12,415 bases of DNA from Pseudomonadota bacterium (GCA_021827445.1 JAKAVW010000055.1:1-12415); one strand, 5' to 3'. Shown: positions 1-8,371, counted from the first letter of the stretch. The notes: generated from the sequence alone by a model not told the origin. A program made the numbers and translations.

Positions 1-1
1 C

Positions 2-1096
2 AACCGGGAAAACATCCAGGAGATTCTGCAAAGTCCCGGCAACGGTGCCCGGCGCATGCTGTTGCAACATCTGCCCACGGAGCCGACCATCGACATGATA
101 CGCGGTTGGGTCCTGGAAAACGCCATGGCGCAAATGGTGATGCAGACCATGAACATGGACCCGTTTCGCTCGATGATGCAGGTCATCGGCAATCGCGCCT
201 TTAATTTCCCGCATCACGCCCTGGTAGACCTGAGTCCGCCTCTGGTGCTTTTCGGTCCGGATCGCAGTGCGCGGATCATTCTGATGAGGACGCCGCGCAG
301 CATTCCGCATGTGGACGGCAAGGACGCCATCGCACAGATGCACGCCTGCAAATCCTGGGTGGACAGCATCCTGCAGGAGGAATTCAAGAACGAACATCTG
401 TCGATCCGTATGCACATCGCCTATTTCGACGCAGCGCGGCAAAACGTGTTGATCCGCGATGTGACGGAAATTCCGGGGCAGGCGGATGCCGCGCGCAAGC
501 AGGCTGAGACGGTGGCCGGCATGGTGGAAAACAAACAGATTCCCCAGGAATTGCCGCGCATCGTGAGCAAGGTCGATCTCACGCCGGAGATCACGCGGGA
601 TGTGCAGGAGATTGCCCGCCTGGAAGCCATGAAGCAGACGCTGGAGACGCAGATCCAGAAAATGGAACAGGACCTGCAATCCCGGATGGGGGGCGATCCC
701 GAAGGCTGGCCGAAGATTCCGCAGGAAATCAGCATGGGTTCCATCCGCACTGAGTGGTCCTCGCGCATTCTGGAGGACAAGGCGCTGAATACCCTATCTA
801 CGCTGGGCATTCCCCGTTCCCAGGTGGAAAAGCCGGAATACGACCTGGACGGCATGTTGCGCGCGCTGAACGCCGCAGGCATTGCCCCCGGACAGTTCAT
901 CACGGGCCACCAGATGGATACGGAGCGCCTGAACGCGGTGATGCAGGCGTATGGCGTCCCGCGTTCGGCATACCAGCCTGCGCGTCCGGTGGTAACGCCC
1001 AGCGAAAAACATCCCGCGTACCAGCAGGCGGCACAGACGCTTCAGGCGAAACTGCAGAACAGTTCCGTACCCACGGAGGAATTTACCCCATCATGA
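2..1096 (+). CDS. Unrecognised soluble coiled-coil protein, 5' truncated
   Basis: I do not recognise this family. The frame is open from base 2, and the first ATG (position 56) has no Shine-Dalgarno sequence in front of it, so the true start is probably upstream of the window; 364 codons are visible. No membrane span or signal peptide is evident. Visible residues near 190-225 (EIARLEAMKQTLETQIQKME) look like a coiled coil, followed by a Pro/Gly-containing hinge and a C-terminal region rich in Ala and Gln. The stop overlaps the next start as ATGA, so it heads or continues the operon that contains dotM and dotL. A cytoplasmic accessory role in type IVB conjugation is inferred only from position. 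Confidence 0.8.
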   Translation, partial: NRENIQEILQSPGNGARRMLLQHLPTEPTIDMIRGWVLENAMAQMVMQTMNMDPFRSMMQVIGNRAFNFPHHALVDLSPPLVLFGPDRSARIILMRTPRSIPHVDGKDAIAQMHACKSWVDSILQEEFKNEHLSIRMHIAYFDAARQNVLIRDVTEIPGQADAARKQAETVAGMVENKQIPQELPRIVSKVDLTPEITRDVQEIARLEAMKQTLETQIQKMEQDLQSRMGGDPEGWPKIPQEISMGSIRTEWSSRILEDKALNTLSTLGIPRSQVEKPEYDLDGMLRALNAAGIAPGQFITGHQMDTERLNAVMQAYGVPRSAYQPARPVVTPSEKHPAYQQAAQTLQAKLQNSSVPTEEFTPS

Positions 1097-1539
1097 GCAT
1101 TTTTCATTATAGCGATGTCACCGGCCCATCCCGAGAACTGCTGGACGATGCCTTTGCCGCGACCTTTTATCGACTGGTAGCCCGTTTCCCGCACCTGACT
1201 ACGTTTCGCTTTTTCGAGGATGGCCGGGACCGCGCCTTTGAGGAATATGTACGTCCTGAATCCCTGATCGCGCTCACGTCACTGGATATGGCCCTACGGC
1301 TGATGCGTCGCATCAATCCCAAACGCGTCCGCATGGATCAATGGTTGACCTGGGAAAAAGACCGCGTTCTGGATGTACGCATGGATATTCCGGTTTTCTG
1401 GCTGGTTCCACCGCTGGAATTGGGTTTTTATCTCACATCGCCTGTGGAATTGTGGAAACCGGAACCACAAAAACGTTTTTCAGCCAAGGAGGAAACCTGG
1501 AATGTCATTACGCAGTCGCGCACGCTTTTTTCTGCCTAA
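1093..1539 (+). CDS. Unrecognised 148-aa protein in T4BSS operon
   Basis: Family not recognised. The start is the ATG at 1093, which overlaps the preceding stop (ATGA) and has GGAGGA at 1075-1080, 12 nt upstream. The same frame is open further upstream, but that part lies inside the preceding gene and is a shadow. The 148-aa product is rich in Arg, Phe and Leu. It has a short hydrophobic stretch (residues about 100-115, PVFWLVPPLELGFYL) too short and proline-broken to be a confident membrane span, and a charged C-terminus. The last 38 nt overlap the next gene. Operon position next to dotM and dotL suggests a conjugation accessory role; no catalytic motif is seen. Confidence 0.75.
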   Translation: MSIFHYSDVTGPSRELLDDAFAATFYRLVARFPHLTTFRFFEDGRDRAFEEYVRPESLIALTSLDMALRLMRRINPKRVRMDQWLTWEKDRVLDVRMDIPVFWLVPPLELGFYLTSPVELWKPEPQKRFSAKEETWNVITQSRTLFSA

Positions 1540-1939
1540 AAATCCGTTCGTCGGTCTTTCCCTGACCTCGGCATGGGTACGCAAAATTCAGGAAACCCGC
1601 ATCGAGGCGAGACGGGTACCCATTCGCAGCCTGTCGCCGGAGGACCGGGAAAGGCGCTTGCGTTACTGGAGACGCACGGAGCGCCAGAATATGGTGATCG
1701 GTCTGATCGTTTTCGGCTTTCTGATCGCGGATATGCTCGTTTTTCACGATGTGCTGGCGACGATCGGTACCGTAGGCGCTGTCATTTTCGTAAGCGCGCA
1801 CTGGTACTATGCCCATCGCATGGTGCAGTTGCTCTCGGAAAACACGCCTGCCGGCCGCAGGCCTGTCGGCGGCAATCCTGCGGGCTGCAAGCCTGCCGGC
1901 TGCAAGCCATTACCGGCGAAGGACACGGTGACCTCATGA
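1502..1939 (+). CDS. Small two-span membrane protein with pentapeptide-repeat tail
   Basis: A 145-aa inner-membrane protein whose family I do not recognise. The start at 1502 is chosen for the strong AAGGAGG Shine-Dalgarno just upstream, inside the end of the previous gene (38-nt overlap). The N-terminal half is very basic (Arg-rich, residues 1-62), followed by two hydrophobic spans at about 64-82 and 84-103 with a short loop, consistent with a hairpin whose ends are both cytoplasmic. Residues 116-135 form four five-residue repeats (PAGRR, PVGGN, PAGCK, PAGCK) encoded by four 15-bp DNA units. The stop overlaps the next start (ATGA). Such small membrane proteins are common in type IV secretion operons, but a specific Dot/Icm assignment is not supported. 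Confidence 0.8.
   Translation: MSLRSRARFFLPKNPFVGLSLTSAWVRKIQETRIEARRVPIRSLSPEDRERRLRYWRRTERQNMVIGLIVFGFLIADMLVFHDVLATIGTVGAVIFVSAHWYYAHRMVQLLSENTPAGRRPVGGNPAGCKPAGCKPLPAKDTVTS
1846..1905 (+). repeat. Four tandem 15-bp palindromic-type units inside a gene
   Basis: Four abutting 15-bp units at 1846, 1861, 1876 and 1891. The last is GCCTGCCGGCTGCAA, and the others differ at a few positions. Each unit is internally near-palindromic around its GCCGGC core. The array codes for the pentapeptide tail of the membrane protein. Related repeats lie at 8735-8782, 10786-10845 and 11611-11660. Confidence 0.85.
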
Positions 1940-2334
1940 TTCCCGTGTCGCTGTGCGAAAACGCCGCTGCGATCTGGTTTCACGAGCCGGTCCTCGTTTT
2001 GCAGGCCATCGCCAAAGTGGAAGGCGGCTGGAAAGGCGCGCGGGTAGCGGATGCGAATGGCACGGCGGATCACGGCCTGATGCAGATCAACAGCGTCTGG
2101 CGAAATCGCCTGCACCGCATGGGCTGGCACATGCACACGGTACAGTGGCACAACTGCGCGTCGGTGTTCACGGGCGCATGGATTCTTCGCCAGGAACTGG
2201 ATGCGTCTCACCATTTCTGGCTGGGGGTCGCGTGGTATCAGTCGCGGAATCCGGTATATGGTTTGCCGTTTGCGAAAAAAGTCTATCGTGCCGCGTGGCA
2301 TATTCACTATGGAGCGCAACATGTCCGCCAGTAA
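1936..2334 (+). CDS. SLT-type lytic transglycosylase, VirB1-like
   Basis: A 132-aa lytic transglycosylase domain protein, predicted to cleave peptidoglycan glycan strands so the conjugation channel can cross the wall. Visible motifs of the SLT/lysozyme-like fold are the catalytic Glu29 in AKVEGG, the GLMQINS motif at 47-53, an NCASVFTGAWIL segment at 73-84 matching the usual N..G..L helix, and AWYQSR near 99-104. The start at 1936 overlaps the preceding stop (ATGA). The product is essentially only the catalytic domain and has no clear signal peptide: the N-terminus MIPVSLCENAAAIW lacks the basic head and long hydrophobic core. It overlaps dotM by 14 nt. Family assignment is strong; a role in conjugation follows from the neighbours. 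Confidence 0.88.
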   Translation: MIPVSLCENAAAIWFHEPVLVLQAIAKVEGGWKGARVADANGTADHGLMQINSVWRNRLHRMGWHMHTVQWHNCASVFTGAWILRQELDASHHFWLGVAWYQSRNPVYGLPFAKKVYRAAWHIHYGAQHVRQ

Positions 2335-3490
2335 CGAAGGGTCACAGAGCCATAGTGGCAGCAGCGAAGATTTCATGCTGGCCATCGCCCTCATTTTGGG
2401 GGGACTGGCCGCACTGTTCTTTTTCGGCAAGGACATCATCCTCGCCTACTGGAAAGTCATGCGGCTACTGGACTTCTGGATATTGGGAAAAGTCAGTCCG
2501 TCTTTCAGCCATAATTACAATAATTTTATCCTATGGAAGTTTCTGTTGCATCACCCCATTGCGAAAACGTCCTGGAATGCTGCTGCGATCATCAATTCAC
2601 AAATGAATCGCGACCTGTCCATCGGACCGTTCCGTCCGTGGCCGATTTTCTGGTCCCTGTTGCCGGCGGCGCTGGCAATTCCCCTGTGGAATCGTGGCAA
2701 AAACCTGAAAAAAACCTTTGCACGGCCCTGGGATCTGGCGTTGTACATGGGCAAGCAATATCCGTGGATGCTTCCAGTGATCCGCCAGCGTTCGTCTGCA
2801 CTCAAAAACCAGTTCAAGATTCCGAAAAAGCGGAATCTTTCGGCGCTGCTCGCGGGGCTGGTGCAGCGCGGGAAATCCAGTGACTGGCCCTTGCATCCAC
2901 TGACCATTCTGTTGAATGCCGGAGCCTTTGCGAAGGGCGAAGACGGCGAATGGACCATACAGGACGCGCCGGTAGAACAGTGGGCCAAAAAACAGACGGG
3001 AGCGATGGCGGGGCGTTCCGGATTTTCAACGCCGGAACGCAACGCCCTGTTTCACGCCTTCGTCAGTAAGGATTGCGTCGATATTCTAAAGACCTACGCG
3101 GCGGGTGGCGACAAGACCATTCAGAAGCAATCCGCACTGGACACGAAAGATGTGGAGCGGTTTCAGGCGTACCGGAAAAATCATGCTTACGAGGTCTGCA
3201 TTCTGTTGTCGGCGTTACGGGACGCCCGTAAAAAAACCATCGTCCCGCCCAACTGGTTTGTCTGGTTGAAATACCGGGACCGGGCCTTGTGGTACGCCCT
3301 GCATGGCCTGGGCCTGCCGCGTCCGCACCCGGAAGGATTGCCGGGTCTGGTGCAATGGCATTGCGAACTGCGCCAAAACGGTCCGGTGGCGGTGATTCAG
3401 GCGCAGTTCGTGAAAAGCGGATTGTGGGATGCGCTGGAAGAAATCCAGTGGAAAAAATCGAAGGAGTGGCAGGATTATGTCCGTAAATAG
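2321..3490 (+). CDS. dotM: DotM/IcmP (TrbA)-like coupling-complex membrane protein
   Basis: A 389-aa protein of the DotM/IcmP/TrbA type, which partners the DotL ATPase in the inner-membrane coupling complex of type IVB systems. The start at 2321 has GGAG six nt upstream; an in-frame ATG at 2309 has no comparable site. After a short Ser-rich N-terminus, residues about 18-40 form a first membrane span and about 107-123 a further hydrophobic segment (PIFWSLLPAALAIPLW). The rest is a large, basic cytoplasmic domain. Length and topology fit the family (roughly 380 aa), and the gene lies directly upstream of dotL with a 14-nt overlap. In Legionella DotM the cytoplasmic domain recognises substrates. 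The assignment rests on layout plus general similarity recalled from memory. Confidence 0.78.
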   Translation: MSASNEGSQSHSGSSEDFMLAIALILGGLAALFFFGKDIILAYWKVMRLLDFWILGKVSPSFSHNYNNFILWKFLLHHPIAKTSWNAAAIINSQMNRDLSIGPFRPWPIFWSLLPAALAIPLWNRGKNLKKTFARPWDLALYMGKQYPWMLPVIRQRSSALKNQFKIPKKRNLSALLAGLVQRGKSSDWPLHPLTILLNAGAFAKGEDGEWTIQDAPVEQWAKKQTGAMAGRSGFSTPERNALFHAFVSKDCVDILKTYAAGGDKTIQKQSALDTKDVERFQAYRKNHAYEVCILLSALRDARKKTIVPPNWFVWLKYRDRALWYALHGLGLPRPHPEGLPGLVQWHCELRQNGPVAVIQAQFVKSGLWDALEEIQWKKSKEWQDYVRK

Positions 3491-5624
3491 CAACGAATTA
3501 TTGCATGGGCAGGTATTCCGGGATGACGACCAGTTTCATTTCGAGCGCAAATTCGCCTTTCTGTTTCGGGGTGGTCCGCAGGTTTTTTGGTTTTTTGCCG
3601 CTCCATCGATCCTGTTCACCCTGATTTTACCCAATGTGCTGCCCGCCTTTTTCGGGAATCTGGCGGGTTATGCCGATTTGCTGGCGTTGCCGATGGCCCT
3701 GCTGATTCTGCCCTCCTACGGTCATCGTTGGATATGGCCGGTGGCCAAGCCCATCGTGGAAGGAGGCGTGGACTACAACAACCGGAAACCGGGGATGGGC
3801 GGCGGCTATGAAAAAGCCGGAGGCATCGCTTGGATGGGTACCGTCCGTGGGGGCAAGCAATGGGGGCAACCGGTCTTTCTGACCAACGCCATGCTGCGCG
3901 CCCATCTGTTCCTGCTGGGTACGACCGGCGCGGGCAAGACGCAGACCATGTTGGGTTTCCTCTGGTCCTTTCTCGTCATGGGATCGGGCTTCACGCTGGT
4001 CGACGGCAAGGGCGACATCACCACCTGGCACATGATCTGCGCGATGGCTTGGCTGGCCGGGCGCGAGGACGATCTGCTGCTGGTGAATTACACCACGGGC
4101 GACGTCACCTTATGGGACAAACCCATCGAGCGCCAAAGCATTACCATCAACCTGATGGCCTCGGGCAGTCTCAATACGGTATCGGGCCTGATCAAAAGCC
4201 TGTTGGGAGAAGCGCCCAAGGGCGACAACAAGATCTGGCACGACCGCACGGTGAGCTTCATTGAGGCCGTGCTCACGCCTTTGGTGTACCTGCGCGATCA
4301 CCACAATTTCCAGTTGTCGACGCAAACCCTGCGCGAATACATCTACCTGCCCGCCATCAAGGATTTGCGTCACAAAAAACTGAAAATCGATGGACGGGAG
4401 CGCACCTTTCCCGACATTCCCGACCGGGCCATCGATCCGATCCGCACCTATCTGAACAACCTGCCGGGATACAAGGACACGCCGCCGCCTGATTATGCCA
4501 ACGATCCGAAAAACATCGAGGCGGTACAGCAAATGCCCCAGGTGCCAGGGTCCGAAGAGGAAAACAAGCAACATGGATTCGTGACCATGCAACTGATCCG
4601 CTCTCTGAACTCCATGTCGGATTCCTACGGTCACATTTTTGGAACCAAATATTCCGAACTGGATTGGGATGACGTGGCGATCAACCGACGCATCGTCATG
4701 ACCATTTTGCCATCGCTGGAGAAACCGCCGTCCGATCTGGAAATTCTGGGCAAGATCATCGTGGCCGGCAACAAGATGATGCTGGCCCGGCTGCTCGGAA
4801 ACCAGATCAGCAAGGGGGTGGATGAGTCGGTTGATTCGCGCATTACCGACGCCGACCACCCCTATTGTCTGGACTACGACGAAAAGGCGTCCTACATGGT
4901 GGAAGGTGAAGAGGACATTCTGGCGCAAGGGCGCTCGCTTGGGGTATCGGTATTGATAGGGTCGCAGGATTTTCCTCGTTTAACCGAAAAATCCAAGGCG
5001 GGTGCCGCTGCGATTGCTTCCTGTACGGGATTCAAGGGTTTCATGAAGCTGCAGGATGAAGAATCCATCCAGTTTGCCGTGAAAACCATTGGCAAGGCGT
5101 GGTTGCGCCGCACTCAGTATTATAAAATATCTCCCGGAATGATGCCTAGCCGTTACGCGGACAAGAGTGATCTCGTGGAGCGCACGGAGCGGGTCCAGGC
5201 CGAGGAGATTCCGGCGCAGAAATCCGGGCAGATGTATCTGGCGTATGAAGGAAAATATCTGAACATCGCATCGGCCTACTTTCCCTGGCCGAAACTACCG
5301 GAGTGGCGGATCTCCCACGGCGCGGTACTGCATATCGAGCAGATTTACGGGGACCAGAAAGTGGCGGAAGCGGTACCGTCACCTTTGGATTCCGTCACGC
5401 GGGAACCGTACCCCGGCACCCCGCCCTCGGTGCCAGCGGACAAGGTGCTTCTGCCCGATCCGCAGGATCGTCCCTCGGTTATGGCCATGGACCAGAAAAG
5501 CATACAGGAACTGACCGTGAACATTGCCCGACTGTTTCAGGAGGCCATGAAACCGGAAACGCCGGTGGATCATACCGGTGGAAATGTTGAGGAAGAAAAT
5601 CTGGAATGGAGCAATGGAGACTGA
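3477..5624 (+). CDS. dotL: DotL/IcmO (TrbC)-like type IV coupling ATPase
   Basis: The 715-aa type IV coupling protein (VirD4/TraD superfamily, DotL/TrbC branch) is expected to bring DNA-relaxase and protein substrates to the secretion channel using ATP. The start at 3477 has AAGGAG ten nt upstream, inside the end of dotM. Two membrane spans lie at about 34-54 and 58-79. Walker A is GTTGAGKT at 148-155, followed by the characteristic LVDGKGD at 174-180. A Walker B-type motif (LDYDE, 465-469) is followed by AQGRSLGVSVLIGSQD (483-498), the usual motif region after Walker B. The C-terminal extension from about residue 605 is Pro-rich and then acidic; in Legionella DotL the equivalent extension binds adaptors such as IcmSW. 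No catalytic residue appears lost. Confidence 0.92.
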   Translation: MSVNSNELLHGQVFRDDDQFHFERKFAFLFRGGPQVFWFFAAPSILFTLILPNVLPAFFGNLAGYADLLALPMALLILPSYGHRWIWPVAKPIVEGGVDYNNRKPGMGGGYEKAGGIAWMGTVRGGKQWGQPVFLTNAMLRAHLFLLGTTGAGKTQTMLGFLWSFLVMGSGFTLVDGKGDITTWHMICAMAWLAGREDDLLLVNYTTGDVTLWDKPIERQSITINLMASGSLNTVSGLIKSLLGEAPKGDNKIWHDRTVSFIEAVLTPLVYLRDHHNFQLSTQTLREYIYLPAIKDLRHKKLKIDGRERTFPDIPDRAIDPIRTYLNNLPGYKDTPPPDYANDPKNIEAVQQMPQVPGSEEENKQHGFVTMQLIRSLNSMSDSYGHIFGTKYSELDWDDVAINRRIVMTILPSLEKPPSDLEILGKIIVAGNKMMLARLLGNQISKGVDESVDSRITDADHPYCLDYDEKASYMVEGEEDILAQGRSLGVSVLIGSQDFPRLTEKSKAGAAAIASCTGFKGFMKLQDEESIQFAVKTIGKAWLRRTQYYKISPGMMPSRYADKSDLVERTERVQAEEIPAQKSGQMYLAYEGKYLNIASAYFPWPKLPEWRISHGAVLHIEQIYGDQKVAEAVPSPLDSVTREPYPGTPPSVPADKVLLPDPQDRPSVMAMDQKSIQELTVNIARLFQEAMKPETPVDHTGGNVEEENLEWSNGD

Positions 5625-5625
5625 T

Positions 5626-5820
5626 ATGGAACGGCCAACGCAAGTAGAATCTGAATCGATCATCAAGGATGAAAGCCGGGGGAATCCTGACTCTGGTATT
5701 ATCAAGGATGCGCGGTATAAAAAGTTGCTGGCCCAGGGTCGAGCGCTGGAAGTGAAGGTATTGGTGGGTTTCGTGGATGATTCCAGATTGCGGCGGGTTT
5801 GCACGAAAAAACCGGATTGA
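5626..5820 (+). CDS. 64-aa protein resembling a fragment of DotL
   Basis: A small basic protein that starts one nt after the dotL stop. The ATG at 5626 has GGAG at 5616-5619 with a six-nt spacer; an alternative in-frame ATG at 5614 would overlap dotL and has poorer spacing. The C-terminal half, LLAQGRALEVKVLVG then FVDDSRL, lines up without gaps with DotL residues 481-502 (ILAQGRSLGVSVLIG then SQDFPRL), with 13 identities over roughly 22 positions by eye. The DNA is also similar there. No Walker motif is present. It may be a degenerate partial duplication of dotL or a small modulator derived from it; real translation is plausible but unproven. Confidence 0.6.
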   Translation: MERPTQVESESIIKDESRGNPDSGIIKDARYKKLLAQGRALEVKVLVGFVDDSRLRRVCTKKPD

Positions 5821-5879
5821 CCTAGGAGGTCCAGAAAACCCTGCAAGTGGATAAAAAGTTCGGGAGGAAACGCTAAAAG

Positions 5880-7391
5880 ATGCAAAATCCACTGAAAATA
5901 TTGCTGATTACCAACCGGCAGGAAACCGTCAACAGGGTTCGCCGGACGGTGGCAGCCAATTCTTCGTCACCCGTCTGGTGGACGTTGGCATTCTCCGTCA
6001 TTATTGCGTTCTCATCATTGGAATTAGCGCACCTAATCCATCCAAAAGCACATATGGTGTATCGTTGGTGGAGCTACCTTGTGGTATCCATTATGGTGTT
6101 GGTGGTGCAAATCCTGGTCATGCTGTTTACGAATGTCCTGGCCAGTTGGGCCATCAACCGGCAGCAACGCAAATCCTGGGGTGTTTCATTGCCGGATGAA
6201 TCGCGCATCTTAGGGTTTCGCCCAGGAATCTGGGTAGGTATGGCCACTTCCTATGCGGTTTGCACCGGCATGGTGATACTAGAGGTCTCTGCCGCATTGC
6301 TGCTGACTGCATGGCACAAACAGATTATGAGCACCATGAGCACGGTCATCAGTGTCATGTCTCTGCTCTATTTTTCTTATGCGATCTCGTATTTCTACGG
6401 GATTCCAAAACGGCTTTTTGTATTCCGGTACGTGGTTCTGCCGGTAGTGCTGATTTCGATAGTCGGTATCATCGCGGCCATTATGATGGGACAGTACAGG
6501 AATTACGAAAACCAGAAAGCGCGGCATAACGTCCATTCGTCTGTCGTGGCCCCTGCTGGAATAGTCACGCCGTCGCACTCTCTTGCATCGATTCCGAAAA
6601 CGCGACAAACGGCGCTGGACGATTACGCGGTCATGCTGCGCAATCTGATACAAGCCAATGCAGACACGCCTAAATTCGTCAGGATGATAGGCCATGCCGG
6701 AGGAACCGCCGTGGTTTCCTTTCGTCTGACGCCATCAGGGCATCTACTTTCCTCGCAGGTTGCCAGGAGCAGCGGTGTTGTTGCCGTCAATCGCGCTGCT
6801 TTGAAGGTCGCGAAGGACATCCGGTTTCCACCATTTACCAAAGATATGCCAAGGCATCCTCTAATGTTTGAGGTGTCAATCCATCTTTCATCGCACCCTG
6901 CAACCACTGCGCCTGCTGCCAGATTGCAAAATGCGATACATCCAGCACGCACAACGGGTCAAACGCTATTGGCGACGCCATCACGCTTCGGTAATTCTTC
7001 GTTGTTGTCGAGCAGGATACGAAAAGATGACGCACATTGTACGTCTGGGCTTCCGCTGGCGGCCCCCTGGTTACCGAGCGGTACGGTTTCCGCCACGGTA
7101 GCCGATTTCGTATCCAGATCGCAGGCATTACGGTATGTCATGGAAAACCAGCAAAATCTGCACGGAATGATGGAATCACGGTATCTTTCCAATCAGCGGG
7201 TGCTCGTTCGCCAATACGGATTCCCAACCAGCGATACCGAATTGGCCTTGGTGCCGGTCGGCATGCAGGTATTCATCGGGGAGTCTGTTCAGGTCGTATC
7301 GTTCCATGCGTCTCATCGCCTGCCCTGTACTTACGTACCCAACCTGATCGTTCATCCGACCGTGGCAGGATCATTGTCTGAACGGCCATAG
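5880..7391 (+). CDS. Multi-span membrane protein with TonB-type C-terminal domain
   Basis: A 503-aa protein whose start at 5880 has GGGAGG 12 nt upstream. About five hydrophobic spans lie at 32-52, 63-92, 114-145, 155-175 and 183-203. A linker follows, then a domain at about 246-338 with the pattern of the TonB/energy-transducer C-terminus: the AVVSFRLTPSGHLLSSQV strand region, SSGVVAVNRAAL, then IRFPPFT and FEVSIHL. The final part (about 400-500) has a pattern including VPVGMQVFIGESV and LPCTYVPNLIV and may be a separate periplasmic domain. Classical TonB has one N-terminal span, so five spans before the domain is unusual. The gene follows the dotM-dotL cluster with a 59-nt gap and has somewhat lower GC than that cluster. 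A periplasm-spanning role is inferred. Confidence 0.82.
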   Translation: MQNPLKILLITNRQETVNRVRRTVAANSSSPVWWTLAFSVIIAFSSLELAHLIHPKAHMVYRWWSYLVVSIMVLVVQILVMLFTNVLASWAINRQQRKSWGVSLPDESRILGFRPGIWVGMATSYAVCTGMVILEVSAALLLTAWHKQIMSTMSTVISVMSLLYFSYAISYFYGIPKRLFVFRYVVLPVVLISIVGIIAAIMMGQYRNYENQKARHNVHSSVVAPAGIVTPSHSLASIPKTRQTALDDYAVMLRNLIQANADTPKFVRMIGHAGGTAVVSFRLTPSGHLLSSQVARSSGVVAVNRAALKVAKDIRFPPFTKDMPRHPLMFEVSIHLSSHPATTAPAARLQNAIHPARTTGQTLLATPSRFGNSSLLSSRIRKDDAHCTSGLPLAAPWLPSGTVSATVADFVSRSQALRYVMENQQNLHGMMESRYLSNQRVLVRQYGFPTSDTELALVPVGMQVFIGESVQVVSFHASHRLPCTYVPNLIVHPTVAGSLSERP

Positions 7392-7411
7392 ATCACTGCC
7401 GACCACAAGAC

Positions 7412-8371
7412 TCATGAAGGGCCGTTCCAGTCATTCTTTGTCGGTTTTGGCGCATTTTTCTCGAATTGATCATCCGTCTTTCCATTATGCTTCTGTAGCC
7501 ACGGATTATTTTGATATGGATTTGTAGATGAACTTTGGTTTTGATTAAGGTCGCCCACATCCTGTTTTTGCTGCGGCCTCTGACGATGAAATTGTTCGAT
7601 CTGTTGCATGGTGTTGGCGTAGGACTCTCGCTTGTCAGCAAGTTCAGCCTGGATTCTAGGCCATCGTTCTTCCAGAAACAGTATCGGGTATAATGTCGTT
7701 TCCCGTGGTATGGGGATAGCCGTCATAGGATCATGACCGAAGTACCATGCCTTCTTGCCGAATTCCGAAAAAGCCAAGTCCACTATGCGCTCGACTATGT
7801 TTAGCCCTTTTCTGGAATTCTGGACCAACTGATCTTTAGTATATGCTTTTACAATCGAGAACGAGAGTTCCAGTCGGCGCATGGCCGTTTCATCTTTTCG
7901 TCCTAGATAGAAGGCATTGCTAATCCGGCTTTCCATGACATGCAATGGGTGCATGACGTAGAAGGAAAACCCAAGTTTCGACAAGACTTCACTTCTAAAC
8001 TTAAGTATATCTCGAACCGATGGACCGATAATATTGCTCAGAAAATCCACACGCATGGCATCAAGACCGATACCACGGTCTATCATCACAACAGCAGTAT
8101 TGGGAGATCCCATACCAGAATCAAGATCTGCCACCTGAATTTTTGCGTTCCACGCTTTGGCACATCGCAACGCTTCGGTAGTGCCACCCAACAGGTCGAT
8201 ATCTCCAGAAACAAAATCCTCACGATTACCAAAATACTGGTCTGCCCAAAAGTTTAGGGCTTGACCACCAACCAAAGTGATGTCCGAAAGTTTTCCGCCA
8301 CGATCCTGCATTGCGCGAGACAGAATCAGAATGGTGTCGTCAATGGAAATCTGGACCTCTGGCGCGTTCAT
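7412..8371 (-). CDS. Predicted MNT-fold nucleotidyltransferase (AbiEii-like), possible toxin
   Basis: A 319-aa protein with signatures of the nucleotidyltransferase superfamily that includes AbiEii/MenT toxins. These are LVGGQAL at 33-39 (glycine-rich motif), SGDIDLL at 55-61 (metal-binding D57 and D59) and MRVDFL at 106-111 (probable third acid, D109). AbiEii-type toxins transfer nucleotides to RNA or protein targets; the substrate here is unknown. The start at 8371 overlaps the stop of the upstream 76-aa gene (ATGA), giving a two-gene unit. After about residue 255 the protein becomes a Gln/Asn-rich low-complexity tail ending NPWLQ ... NDWNGPS, matching the tail of the upstream coiled-coil protein. 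Composition is more A/T-rich than the flanks, suggesting separate acquisition. Superfamily call good; toxin role inferred. Confidence 0.8.
   Translation of the reverse strand: MNAPEVQISIDDTILILSRAMQDRGGKLSDITLVGGQALNFWADQYFGNREDFVSGDIDLLGGTTEALRCAKAWNAKIQVADLDSGMGSPNTAVVMIDRGIGLDAMRVDFLSNIIGPSVRDILKFRSEVLSKLGFSFYVMHPLHVMESRISNAFYLGRKDETAMRRLELSFSIVKAYTKDQLVQNSRKGLNIVERIVDLAFSEFGKKAWYFGHDPMTAIPIPRETTLYPILFLEERWPRIQAELADKRESYANTMQQIEQFHRQRPQQKQDVGDLNQNQSSSTNPYQNNPWLQKHNGKTDDQFEKNAPKPTKNDWNGPS

Noticed and set aside
754..1092. N-terminal extension of the 148-aa protein
   Set aside because: The frame is open but overlaps the preceding gene for more than 300 nt. The extension is low-complexity shadow sequence, and ATG 1093 has the usual ATGA junction and a ribosome site.
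4110..4928. 272-aa open frame on the - strand inside dotL
   Set aside because: It is an antisense shadow of a clear ATPase gene, with composition typical of reversed codons.
5800..5875. Programmed frameshift at the A-run near the end of the 64-aa gene
   Set aside because: The extensions in the other frames are short and show no recognisable sequence; the A6 run alone is not evidence.
5821..5879. Possible leader peptide after the strong TAGGAGGT at 5823-5830
   Set aside because: No ATG follows at usable spacing; the only candidates are CTG 5841 and GTG 5847, giving about ten codons, so this is not supported.
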